Source of the DNA: Candidatus Peregrinibacteria bacterium CG_4_10_14_0_2_um_filter_38_24
Lineage (GTDB): Bacteria > Patescibacteriota > Gracilibacteria > UBA1369 > LOWO2-01-FULL-3
DNA length: 54,880 bases
Assembly: GCA_002792535.1 (NCBI GenBank)
Contig: PFOM01000040.1
Location: 1-54,880 of the forward strand
Direction of reading: 5' to 3'
This document shows positions 1 through 7,355 of the stretch, piece after piece. The first letter of the stretch is position 1; the number at the start of each line of letters is the position of its first letter. The notes under the pieces were generated by a model. The model saw nothing but the letters and a program-made list of their open reading frames with translations. It did not search any database and was not told the DNA's origin. The position numbers and the translations under genes were made by a program.

Positions 1-207
1 GTGCAAATCTGGATTGCAATGATTTATTATCTTTTGGTCTCGTATATCAAGGGAAAAACAAAATTTTCAGCATCGATTCTTAAGCTAACACGGATACTAT
101 CCGAAGTATTGATGGACAGAGTTTCTATTATCGATATTCTTGGGCTTAAGCCTCGTCAACTTTACAAAATTCGCATCAGAGATGACACTCAACTCGTCCT
201 TTGTTGA
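1..207 (+). CDS. IS4-type transposase, C-terminal fragment (runs off the left edge)
   Basis: Only the last 68 residues lie in the window; the reading frame is open at base 1, so the first codon is not a real start. The segment beginning VQIWIAMIYYLLVSYIKGKT and ending near DILGLKP resembles the C-terminal end of DDE transposases of the IS4 family, where a QIW(I/V)A motif leads into a hydrophobic helix and a basic region with a LL-R-L pattern. The catalytic DDE residues are outside the window, so activity cannot be judged. A terminator-like hairpin follows at 251-291, and the sequence CCGGACACTAGTG just after the stop could belong to the element's right terminal repeat (inference). Family assignment is from memory of the motif. 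Confidence 0.65.
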   Translation: MQIWIAMIYYLLVSYIKGKTKFSASILKLTRILSEVLMDRVSIIDILGLKPRQLYKIRIRDDTQLVLC

Positions 208-250
208 AAATGTTTACCGGACACTAGTGGCTAATTTGAAGGAGGTATTG

Positions 251-291
251 ACGGACTGTGTTCATTGTGATACGAATACAGTCCGTATTTT
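251..291 (+). terminator. Rho-independent terminator after the transposase
   Basis: ACGGACTGTGTTC (251-263) is mirrored by GAATACAGTCCGT (274-286) with one G-U compatible mismatch, followed by ATTTTT. It lies 44 bases past the transposase stop. Because it covers the GTG at 258, it argues against that codon as start of the next gene. Confidence 0.75.
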
Positions 292-305
292 TACCTAATA
301 TCGTT

Positions 306-902
306 ATGAAAGAACCAACATCAACACCGGCAATATTGCTAGCAACAGCCGTATTGACTGCAGGAATACAAGGATGTGACGGATATAGCCCGACTTGCTG
401 GCCGACACACGAGGGCTGCCGTGATGTCCCAACTGTCCCGCAATCAAAGACCGATCAACCGGATCAAAAATGCTACAAAGGTGATGACTTAGCTTTAGTC
501 TCAATTCAGAATATCGCTGAAGAAACTATCGCTGAGGCTTCAGCAGATATGGAAGGTCGCATTCTCAAACAAATTGGCCCAGACACATTCTTAGTGGCAG
601 TATGTAATCCTCAACCGGAAAAATCACGTAAATTGTTGATTAGCCAAGGCGGGGGAGATTGTGGTTCTTTAGAATCAACATTGGAAAATTCCGGTGCTGA
701 TTGCAAAGCGGAACCAACCGCAATAATCGACAACAAATTAACAGTCCCATGTAATCCGGGAGAAAGTGCGACAATTTCGCATACAATCACGACATCTAAA
801 AAGGAAAAAGACGAAGGGACAACAAAATCAGACAGAACTGATAGTGTAAAACTTATCGCTTGCCTCAAGGCTAAAGTGAAATTACTGTTTGACGCGAAAT
901 AG
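306..902 (+). CDS. Putative secreted lipoprotein of unknown function
   Basis: Predicted protein of 198 residues from the ATG at 306. An in-frame GTG at 258 lies inside the preceding terminator hairpin, so the ATG is preferred. The N-terminus MKEPTSTPAILLATAVLTAG followed by IQGC looks like a signal peptide with a lipobox, which would attach a diacylglycerol to Cys-23. The rest is polar, with several cysteines (CWPTHEGC, DQKC, GGGDCGS, SGADCKA, VPCNPG) that could form disulfides outside the cell. No enzymatic motif was recognised. No strong Shine-Dalgarno sequence is visible. Lipoprotein topology is moderately secure; function is unknown. Confidence 0.6.
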   Translation: MKEPTSTPAILLATAVLTAGIQGCDGYSPTCWPTHEGCRDVPTVPQSKTDQPDQKCYKGDDLALVSIQNIAEETIAEASADMEGRILKQIGPDTFLVAVCNPQPEKSRKLLISQGGGDCGSLESTLENSGADCKAEPTAIIDNKLTVPCNPGESATISHTITTSKKEKDEGTTKSDRTDSVKLIACLKAKVKLLFDAK

Positions 903-922
903 CATTTCGAAAACTCACACTA

Positions 923-951
923 TTGTCATTGTTTAGTCGCTTTGCTATACT
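923..951 (+). promoter_or_regulatory. Promoter for the BAX inhibitor-1-like gene
   Basis: TTGTCA (923-928), a 17-base spacer and TATACT (946-951) match the housekeeping sigma consensus and lie about 30 bases before the ATG at 982. Confidence 0.6.
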
Positions 952-981
952 TCTAACCCAAAGGATTAACTAAATTCACCT

Positions 982-1674
982 ATGTTTGAAAATATGAACC
1001 AGTCCCCATATGCGGCAAACCCAAGCGCAAAACTCTCTCCGACATTCTTCGGAAAAGTGATGTTGTTTTTTACTGTCGCGATAATCTCTTCAATCGCAGG
1101 AATTTTCGTAGCAATAGTATTTCTTTTTGATTATTTTATGGCAGTTCCGGGCATAATGTTTGCCTTTTTTGTCGCAGAATTGATTCTCGTTTTCACTGCA
1201 AGAATGTGGAGCACAAAAGTGCCCCTAAACCGCTTCTTGTTCGCATTATTCACCTTTATTAGCGGAATCACGATAGCACCTCTTATCGCAATTGTAGCCG
1301 CTTCTCCTGCAGGGCTTGTAATCCTTGCGAAAGCCTTAATAATCACAGCATTTGTCTTTACGGCGGTCGGAATTCTTGGGTATACAACAAAAATGGATCT
1401 TTCAGGGATGAGAATGTTCTTATTCATAGCACTTATAGGAATGATAATAACAGGAGTTGTGGGCATATTCTTGCCATGGAGCAATACATTCGAAATGTTT
1501 TACGCAGGAATAGGAGTACTTTTATTCGCAGGATTCACGGCCTATGATTTTCAAAAAATCAAAACATATCCGGAAGACAGATACATCGACGCGGCACTTC
1601 ACCTTTATCTCGACATTTTCAATTTATTCCTTTACGTCTTAAGGCTTTTAATGGCCCTAAATAGAAGAAACTAA
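982..1674 (+). CDS. BAX inhibitor-1/YccA family membrane protein
   Basis: Predicted 230-residue integral membrane protein with about seven hydrophobic segments. The C-terminal signature fits the BAX inhibitor-1 (TMBIM/YccA/YbhL) family: GFTAYDFQKIK near residue 191, then ALHLYLDIFNLFLYVLRLLM. The two conserved aspartates of the family's pH-sensing pair are present in AYD and LYLD. Bacterial members such as BsYetJ act as pH-dependent calcium leak channels; that role is carried over from the family, not shown here. The hydrophilic N-terminus (MFENMNQSPYAANPSAK) is typical. It heads the forward run and ends one base before the DUF177 gene begins. Confidence 0.85.
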   Translation: MFENMNQSPYAANPSAKLSPTFFGKVMLFFTVAIISSIAGIFVAIVFLFDYFMAVPGIMFAFFVAELILVFTARMWSTKVPLNRFLFALFTFISGITIAPLIAIVAASPAGLVILAKALIITAFVFTAVGILGYTTKMDLSGMRMFLFIALIGMIITGVVGIFLPWSNTFEMFYAGIGVLLFAGFTAYDFQKIKTYPEDRYIDAALHLYLDIFNLFLYVLRLLMALNRRN

Positions 1675-1675
1675 G

Positions 1676-2209
1676 ATGGACAAACTAATTTTTAAAGTCT
1701 CGGAAATACTACAGAGCCAGATAGGCAACAGCGAAGTGTACTCTTTTGATGTCCCGCTTGAGCTTGAAAATATAGAAAAAAGTGGAAACATCACAGGAAA
1801 AGTTGAAATAATGAGAATAGAAGATGGCCTCAATGTAATAGCAAGAGACATAGAAATGACTTCAAACTCAAAATGTACAAAATGCTTGAAAGATTTTCAT
1901 CCGAAAGTAAAAGTAAAATTTGCAGAAAGACAATTCATGATAGAGAAGCCACTAAAAGTGGAAGATGAAAATGATTTATATTTGATAAATAAGAAAAATT
2001 ACACAATAGATGCCACGGAGATGGTAAGACAGGAAATAATATTGCATTTTTCGATAATTTCGGTATGCTCAACTGGCTGTAAAGGCCTATGTCCATATTG
2101 CGGAAAAAATAAAAATCTGGCAAAATGTACATGTTCAGAGCTGGACGAGGCAGATTTTGAAGAAAATAAACCTCTTATGGCACTAAAAGAATTTTTTAAT
2201 AAAAAATAA
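1676..2209 (+). CDS. DUF177/YceD family protein with C-terminal zinc-finger-like cysteines
   Basis: 177-residue protein of the DUF177 (YceD) family, which across bacteria lies directly upstream of rpmF and has been linked to 23S rRNA accumulation and ribosome assembly (family knowledge). The same order holds here: the stop is two bases before the ATG of L32, so translational coupling is likely. The family core shows CTKCLKDF near residue 62. The C-terminal region carries CSTGCKGLCPYCG, then C-T-C, a zinc-binding arrangement also seen in plant and many bacterial members. It ends LMALKEFFNKK, typical of the family. Confidence 0.85.
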   Translation: MDKLIFKVSEILQSQIGNSEVYSFDVPLELENIEKSGNITGKVEIMRIEDGLNVIARDIEMTSNSKCTKCLKDFHPKVKVKFAERQFMIEKPLKVEDENDLYLINKKNYTIDATEMVRQEIILHFSIISVCSTGCKGLCPYCGKNKNLAKCTCSELDEADFEENKPLMALKEFFNKK

Positions 2210-2211
2210 TC

Positions 2212-2451
2212 ATGGGAAAGAAACCAGTACCAAAAAAGAAGACCTCCGCCGCGAGGTCGGCACGAAGATACGGAAGCTTTAAGACGAAAACATTGAAAAA
2301 GCTTTCAGGGCTAACGGCCCTTGTATCATGCACAAACTGTAAATCAAGAATCCCTTCTCACAGGGTTTGCCCGGATTGCGGAATGTACAGAGGCAGACAA
2401 GTCATAGATAAGAACAAAAAGGTAGATAAGATCACAAAAGTAAAAGCTTAA
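2212..2451 (+). CDS. rpmF: 50S ribosomal protein L32
   Basis: 79-residue basic protein. The N-terminus [19 protein letters not shown] matches the L32 signature (VPKKKTSKSRR-type), and [18 protein letters not shown] supplies the four zinc cysteines of the C+ form. It is slightly longer than the usual 55-60 residues because of a lysine-rich tail. Placed between DUF177 and nusB with only 2-5 base gaps, so it is almost certainly co-transcribed. Confidence 0.95.
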   Translation: MGKKPVPKKKTSAARSARRYGSFKTKTLKKLSGLTALVSCTNCKSRIPSHRVCPDCGMYRGRQVIDKNKKVDKITKVKA

Positions 2452-2455
2452 AAAT

Positions 2456-2896
2456 ATGTCCAGTTTCAGGCATCTTGCCAGAACTTGCGTAATGCAGACG
2501 TTGTTTGCATATGAATTTCGGGGCGAAAATCCTGAAAAATTCATTGAACGGATTTTGGACGAATTCGCACCGAATATAAAAGATAAAATCTTCGCCAAAG
2601 AAACCCTTCAAGGAGTGATTAAACGTAAGAAAAAACTATTGGAGGTTATAGAAAAATTTGCTCCGGAGTGGCCTCTCGATAAAATCGCAAAAATAGATCG
2701 TGCGATTCTCGAAATAGGAGCATACGAGATTTTATACTCAAAAGAAGTCCCACCGATAGTCGCCATAAATGAAGCAATCGAAATTGCAAAACATTTTGGA
2801 GATGATAATAGTCCAAAATTTATAAATGGCGTTTTAAGTAGTATAATGAAATCAACATGCAAAACTTTACAGACCTCGAGAAAAAAATCGGAATAA
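2456..2896 (+). CDS. nusB: Transcription antitermination factor NusB
   Basis: 146 residues, the usual NusB length. [17 protein letters not shown] at the start and [38 protein letters not shown] and [10 protein letters not shown] toward the end are family hallmarks. NusB with NusE binds boxA in rRNA leader transcripts and supports antitermination. The last 40 bases overlap the start of rnc in another frame. The tail after FINGVL is therefore dictated by the overlap and looks like an unconserved extension. Confidence 0.93.
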   Translation: MSSFRHLARTCVMQTLFAYEFRGENPEKFIERILDEFAPNIKDKIFAKETLQGVIKRKKKLLEVIEKFAPEWPLDKIAKIDRAILEIGAYEILYSKEVPPIVAINEAIEIAKHFGDDNSPKFINGVLSSIMKSTCKTLQTSRKKSE

Positions 2897-3549
2897 AATT
2901 TAAAGATCAGAAGCTTTTAGAAAGCGCTTTCATACATCGTTCATACATCAATGAACACAAGAAAGAAGGACTCTCCGACAATGAAAGATTGGAGTTTTTA
3001 GGTGATGCAGTCTTGGAACTTGCCGCGACAAAATATCTTTTCGACACGTGTCCGGGAAACAAAGAAGGGGAATTGACATCTCTTCGCGCGGCGCTTGTTC
3101 GGGGAAAAAATTTGGCATTAGTTGCGGAAGAATTGGATCTTGGAAAATATTTATTTCTAAGTCACGGCGAAGAAAGATCCGGAGGAAGAAAGAAAAAATA
3201 CATACTAGCAAATACGGCGGAATCTCTGATTGGAGCGATTTATTTAGAACAGGGATATGCAATCGCAGAAAAATTCATCAAAAAATTCATACTAACAGGT
3301 TTGGATGAGATAGTCGAAAAAGGGCTTTACATAGACGAGAAATCATTGTTTCAAGAAATTTGTCAGGAGAAAGAAGATTTTACTCCATACTACGAACTCA
3401 TCGAAGATATTGGCCCGGATCACGACAAAAAATTTGTGATGGGTGTTTATATTCGAGAAAAATTGATTGCGCAAGGAACGGGATCAAGTAAACAAAAAGC
3501 AGAGAATGATGCCGCAAAAAATGCACTCAAAGTCCTTAAATGGCAATAA
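2857..3549 (+). CDS. rnc: Ribonuclease III
   Basis: 230 residues. The catalytic domain has the signature [14 protein letters not shown] (about residues 43-56), with the metal-binding Glu/Asp pair, and the second acidic site in [15 protein letters not shown]. The C-terminal double-stranded-RNA-binding domain covers about residues 155-230 and ends in [18 protein letters not shown]. It cleaves structured precursor rRNA and other duplex RNA. The ATG at 2857 is the only start that keeps the conserved N-terminus, so it overlaps nusB by 40 bases. The long duplex elements in this window would be plausible substrates if transcribed (inference). Confidence 0.95.
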   Translation: MQNFTDLEKKIGIKFKDQKLLESAFIHRSYINEHKKEGLSDNERLEFLGDAVLELAATKYLFDTCPGNKEGELTSLRAALVRGKNLALVAEELDLGKYLFLSHGEERSGGRKKKYILANTAESLIGAIYLEQGYAIAEKFIKKFILTGLDEIVEKGLYIDEKSLFQEICQEKEDFTPYYELIEDIGPDHDKKFVMGVYIREKLIAQGTGSSKQKAENDAAKNALKVLKWQ

Positions 3550-3554
3550 AATAA

Positions 3555-3971
3555 ATGCAAAAATTTGACGAAAAATCCTGTGGGCTTGTGGTCTTCAGAA
3601 AAGAAAACAACGAAAATCTTTTTCTTGTTTTAAAATACCCGGGAGGACATTTTGATTTTCCAAAAGGGCATATAGAAGACAGAGATTCGTCAGAAAGGGC
3701 TACGGCATTGAGAGAACTTGAGGAGGAAACGGGGATCAAAAGTGTGAAATTTATAGACACATATCGGGAGGAAATTTCATATACTTACAACCGAAAAAAC
3801 ACATCCTCAAACAAACAGGTGATATTTTTCCTCGCGGAAACGGATGAGAAAGATGTCAAAATATCGCATGAGCATACGGATTATTATTGGTTGCCTTACG
3901 ATGTTGCATTTGAAAAACTTACTTTCGATAACGCAAAAAATCTTTTAAAAAAGGCAAAAAGTCTGTTATGA
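3555..3971 (+). CDS. Nudix hydrolase, diadenosine-tetraphosphatase-like
   Basis: 138 residues. CGLVVFRK, LKYPGGHFDFPKGHIED and ATALRELEEETGI follow the bis(5'-nucleosyl)-tetraphosphatase branch of Nudix enzymes, which cleave Ap4A and similar dinucleotides. The Nudix box carries one extra residue: from the Gly of GHIED to the REL core there are 14 residues where the consensus G-x5-E-x7-RE has 13. The catalytic REL-EE-TG-I end is intact. It lies five bases after rnc. Substrate cannot be decided from sequence. Confidence 0.82.
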   Translation: MQKFDEKSCGLVVFRKENNENLFLVLKYPGGHFDFPKGHIEDRDSSERATALRELEEETGIKSVKFIDTYREEISYTYNRKNTSSNKQVIFFLAETDEKDVKISHEHTDYYWLPYDVAFEKLTFDNAKNLLKKAKSLL

Positions 3972-4002
3972 TGGAAAAAATATATCTAACAAAATTTTGC
4001 CG

Positions 4003-5475
4003 ATGATAATAAATTTGGAAAACAAGATTGCGACCGGAAATTGTGTTTTAGTCGTACCGATTTTTGAAGGAGAATCTCCAAAAAACTTAAAAGAATTGCC
4101 AAGCAAGGTGTCTGAGTTTTTCGCTAAGGTAAAAGAAAATAAGGAGTTCTTGGGGAAAAAAGGAGAAAAACTTTACACTTATATCGAGGACAAAAATCTG
4201 CCTGAAAAACTTTTTTTGATTGGTCTTGGTAAAAAAGAAAATTTCAAATACAGGGTCGCAAAAGAGACGGGTGCAATGATAGGAAAACAGCTAAAGGCCG
4301 CAAAGGCAAAAGAGGCAACAATATTTTTGCCGAATGAAGTTAAACAATTCATAACGGAAATTTTGGAAGGTCTTCTTATTTCTCAATACGAAATAGACAA
4401 ATTAAAAACGAAATTTTCAAAGAAGGAAAATCACAAAATTGATAAGGTTAAACTCTTTACGAAATTGGATAAAGACATTGTTGAAGAGGGCTTGGATAAG
4501 GCGAAAACGATGGCAGGAGCTTCCGATTACATCAGAGATTTAGTGAATTATCCTTCAAATATTGTTGATGCCCCTTACCTTGCGAACGAAGCAAAAAAAA
4601 TCGCAAAAGAAAACGGATACAAAATAGAAGTTCTTGGAAAAAAAGAATTGGAGAAAATAAAAGCGGGAGGGATTTTGGCGGTGAATCAAGCCTCCAGAAA
4701 AGAACCAAAACTTGTAGTCTTGGAATACAAAGGCGCGAAAAATAAAGATGAAAAACCGATAGCAATAGTAGGGAAGGGGATAGTTTTCGATACTGGAGGG
4801 CTTCGTGTTAAGCCGGGCGCGCACATGGACGAGATGCATCAAGACATGGCGGGAGCGGCTGTTGTCCTCGGTCTTTTCAAAGTTTTGAAAAAAATGAATA
4901 TTCGGAAAAATGTTGTCGGAGTTATGGCATTGGCTGAGAATTCTTTGGGAAGTGACGCATACAAGCCGTCAGATATAATCACAATGCTTTCAGGATTAAC
5001 TGTCGAAATAAATAATACGGATGCAGAAGGGCGCGTAGTTCTGGGAGACGCAGTGACGTATTCGATTAAGTACAAGCCAAAAAGCATAGTTACCATAGCC
5101 ACGTTGACAGGCGCGGTATACGTAGCGCTTGGTCATAAATATTCCGGACTCATCGCTAACAACAGCAAAATCAGAAGAGAACTTTTGCAGGCGGGAAGGG
5201 AATCGGACGATTTGGGCTGGCCATTGCCTCTACATCCTGAATACAAAAAAGCGATGGATAGCAAATATGCGGATGTAAGAAACAACGACAAAGAAACAGC
5301 AAGCGCGGCAGGAAGTTCAAAAGGTGCGGCATTCATTGAAAGATTCGTAGGCAAAAACGATTGGTGTCACATAGACATCGCAGGAACTGCATTTACTGAC
5401 AGGCCAAAACCATACGAAACCTTCGGCGCTACATCAAGCGGATTCTATATGCTACTAAGATTTTTAGAGAAATAG
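4003..5475 (+). CDS. pepA: Leucyl aminopeptidase (M17 family)
   Basis: 490 residues from the ATG at 4003; a TTG two codons earlier is less likely. The N-terminal macro-like domain covers about residues 1-160 and the catalytic domain follows. The M17 signature NNTDAEGRVVLGDA is present, together with the metal/catalytic segment IVGKGIVFDTGGLRVKPG and MHQDMAGAAVVLG. The C-terminal WCHIDIAGTAF is also standard. These residues bind two divalent metals and remove N-terminal residues from peptides in the cytosol. Large hexameric enzyme in the family. The gene ends the forward run and faces trxB across hairpin element A. Confidence 0.93.
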   Translation: MIINLENKIATGNCVLVVPIFEGESPKNLKELPSKVSEFFAKVKENKEFLGKKGEKLYTYIEDKNLPEKLFLIGLGKKENFKYRVAKETGAMIGKQLKAAKAKEATIFLPNEVKQFITEILEGLLISQYEIDKLKTKFSKKENHKIDKVKLFTKLDKDIVEEGLDKAKTMAGASDYIRDLVNYPSNIVDAPYLANEAKKIAKENGYKIEVLGKKELEKIKAGGILAVNQASRKEPKLVVLEYKGAKNKDEKPIAIVGKGIVFDTGGLRVKPGAHMDEMHQDMAGAAVVLGLFKVLKKMNIRKNVVGVMALAENSLGSDAYKPSDIITMLSGLTVEINNTDAEGRVVLGDAVTYSIKYKPKSIVTIATLTGAVYVALGHKYSGLIANNSKIRRELLQAGRESDDLGWPLPLHPEYKKAMDSKYADVRNNDKETASAAGSSKGAAFIERFVGKNDWCHIDIAGTAFTDRPKPYETFGATSSGFYMLLRFLEK

Positions 5476-5476
5476 G

Positions 5477-5619
5477 AGGGATGTGGCTATATGTTTAAAT
5501 TTTTATGACTTGCTAAACTTTTTGCGTGTACATGTACACGCAAAATTTGCGAAGGCGTACATGTTAGCCTTCACAAACAGTTTAGCGGAATGAAAATTTA
5601 AACATATAGCCACATCCCT
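5477..5619. repeat. Long-hairpin element A between convergent pepA and trxB
   Basis: The outer arms are perfect over 27 bases (5477-5503 with 5593-5619). After a short asymmetric bulge there is an 8-bp clamp GCTAAACT/AGTTTAGC (5512-5519 with 5579-5586). Two hairpins sit inside. One is a 26-base palindrome centred on GTGTACATGTACAC (about 5519-5544). The other is GAAGGC/GCCTTC around GTACATGTTA (5557-5566), the reverse complement of TAACATGTAC found in elements B and C. The whole could fold as a stem with two inner hairpins. It fills the gap between the two convergent stop codons. Confidence 0.8.
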
Positions 5620-5630
5620 AAACAATTTCT

Positions 5631-6575
5631 CTAGAAGTTAGCTTCTTCGCTTTTACAAACCCTATATGAATAATAAGCCGCAGTCACAGCTTCTGCTGAA
5701 CCTGTTATGGCTTGTTTGAATTCGGTGTCGGTACAGTCGCCGGCGGCAAAAATTCCGACTAAGTTTGTTTCACTTTTTTTATTGATTTTGATTTCTCCTT
5801 TGTTATTCAATTCAACTCCAAGATCTTTTGCGAGGGCTGTTTGAGCTATGTGGCCGATTGCAAGGAAAACACCACTAAGCTCAAGTTCTTTTCCTGAATA
5901 AGTTCCTTTCCCTGCCTTGAATTTTATTTTCTCAACTTTTTCGCTTCCAAGAATTTCTTCAATTTCAGTATTATACAAAACTTCGATTTTTGGGTTAGTC
6001 TCAACAGATTTTGCATTTATAGGTTCAGCTCTAAGAACATCACTGCGAACTATTATATAAACTTTCGACGCGTGTTCGGTCAAAAATAAAGCCTCTTTCG
6101 CCGCCGCATCTCCACCTCCGACTATTGCGACAATTTTCCCTTTGTAGAAAGCTCCGTCGCAAAGCGCACAATAAGAAACACCCTTATTCTCAAATTCTTT
6201 TTCGCCCGGAACTCCGAGATTTTTGTGATGCGTTCCGGTAGAGAAGAGGACTGATTTACATTGATATTCAGCACTTGCGGTCTTTACAGTAAAAATCGGG
6301 CAAGTATGCCCAACATTTTCATCACTTTTTGAAACTCCGATAACTTTTTCAGTTTTAATTTCCGCTCCGCTATGAGTAGCATGATCATACAAAGACATAG
6401 CCAAATCAGGCCCTGAAATGCTTTTCACTCCCGGCCAATTTTCAACAAGATGAGTAGTAGTAATAAGTCCACCCGGCATCTCAGCGAAAGTAAGAGTCTT
6501 AAGTCCAAGTCTAGTGCCGTACATTGCGGCAGAAAGGCCGCTTACGCCGCCTCCAATTATAATAAGGTCGTACAT
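5631..6575 (-). CDS. trxB: Thioredoxin-disulfide reductase family flavoprotein
   Basis: 314 residues from the ATG at 6575, which overlaps the ferredoxin stop as TAATG; seven upstream in-frame residues lie inside the ferredoxin gene and are rejected. The FAD-binding IIIGGGVSGLSAAMYG is at the N-terminus, the redox-active pair CALC at residues 136-139 (usual form CATC), a second Rossmann motif VGGGDAAAKEA near 152 and the FAD motif FAAGDCTD near the C-terminus. The family reduces thioredoxin. The usual NADPH 2'-phosphate motif HRRxxFR reads VRSDVLR (176-182), lacking His-Arg. With the coupled ferredoxin this leaves NADH or ferredoxin as possible electron donors (inference). Confidence 0.88.
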   Translation of the reverse strand: MYDLIIIGGGVSGLSAAMYGTRLGLKTLTFAEMPGGLITTTHLVENWPGVKSISGPDLAMSLYDHATHSGAEIKTEKVIGVSKSDENVGHTCPIFTVKTASAEYQCKSVLFSTGTHHKNLGVPGEKEFENKGVSYCALCDGAFYKGKIVAIVGGGDAAAKEALFLTEHASKVYIIVRSDVLRAEPINAKSVETNPKIEVLYNTEIEEILGSEKVEKIKFKAGKGTYSGKELELSGVFLAIGHIAQTALAKDLGVELNNKGEIKINKKSETNLVGIFAAGDCTDTEFKQAITGSAEAVTAAYYSYRVCKSEEANF

Positions 6576-6766
6576 TATTGTTTCCAGATTATGCAATTAA
6601 CAGGGCAACTATCGATAGCTTGTTGGATGTTTTCTTCTGTGTCATCCTGAGTCTTCGCATAAGATTTTCCATCATCGTTCATCTCGAAAACTTTCGGACA
6701 CACCTGTGTACAAAGAGTACATCCTATACAAGTTGGTTCATCTACATATACTATTTTTTTTGCCAT
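6575..6766 (-). CDS. Single-cluster 4Fe-4S ferredoxin
   Basis: 63 residues from the ATG at 6766; another ATG two codons upstream is possible. CIGCTLCTQVCPKVF and the remote SCPVNCI give the four cysteines for one [4Fe-4S] cluster, in the compact acidic type of ferredoxin with a C-terminal CPV motif. It is a soluble electron carrier. Its stop codon overlaps the trxB start (TAATG), so the two are translationally coupled and probably work together. Confidence 0.9.
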   Translation of the reverse strand: MAKKIVYVDEPTCIGCTLCTQVCPKVFEMNDDGKSYAKTQDDTEENIQQAIDSCPVNCIIWKQ

Positions 6767-6814
6767 ACGCAAAATATATCAAAAAAACTATTTAAATAAA
6801 AGAGGAAGGAATAC

Positions 6815-6935
6815 ATGTATAAATTTTTGTTCCGCCAAATACTTTGCTTAGCCCTAACATGTACAGGTTCGCAAATATTGCATATGCATGCATACGCATT
6901 AGTAGTGATTTGGAAATTTTTGATTGAAGGAATCT
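6815..6935. repeat. Degenerate hairpin element B next to the trmB remnant
   Basis: This 120-base stretch contains TAACATGTAC (6855-6864) flanked by short complementary CC/GG bases, the same mini-hairpin seen in elements A and C. A weak inner stem is visible (CCAAAT 6835-6840 with ATTTGG 6908-6913). The outer arms no longer pair well. A palindromic stretch around TGCATATGCATGCATACGCA follows. It looks like a decayed member of the same family. Confidence 0.45.
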
Positions 6936-7055
6936 TTTCCAGATCCATTCCCTCCCGCAGGGAAGGCAAAAAAAAGACTTACTTCTCCAAAATTTTTAGA
7001 AATTTATAGAAAAGTTTTGAGGCCAAACGGGATGATTCATTTAAAAACCGATAAT
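6933..7055 (+). pseudogene. trmB: Remnant of tRNA (guanine-N7-)-methyltransferase
   Basis: The frame reads SFPDPFPPAGKAKKRLTSPK, then FLEIYRKVLRPNGMIHLKTD and N. This matches the conserved TrmB core NFPDPWPK...KRRL...F...R.L.PGG.l...TDN. Upstream in-frame stops occur at once, exactly where element B ends, and downstream the frame drifts away from the family. Both the SAM-binding N-terminal half and the C-terminus are missing. An unrelated open frame of about 60 codons, ending LYREIRQNISR at 7230, follows in another frame and may be a second gene remnant. Between 7231 and 7355 nothing was recognised. Confidence 0.7.
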
Positions 7056-7355
7056 TCTCATCAAAAAATTTCACGATACATCCCCATCTACGTCAGAAAA
7101 ATGGCAAGCTCAGGCACTCGCGGCCAATGAAAGCCAAAATGTTGAACAATGGGATCTAAAAATTGAGCAAGCAAAACTCACAAAGCCTGATTCTTTATAC
7201 AGAGAGATAAGGCAGAATATTTCACGTTAAATGCATTTCAATATATCAGGATGAAATCAATAGTAGAACATAAAAAAAGGAGCTGGTAGTGGCAGAGTCA
7301 CAGCAACAATCCTCTTGTAGAACAATTATATCAAATTAGAAAAAAATACAAAATC

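Noticed and set aside
258-308. GTG at 258 as the lipoprotein start
   Set aside because: The codon lies inside a terminator hairpin, and the signal peptide begins at the ATG at 306.
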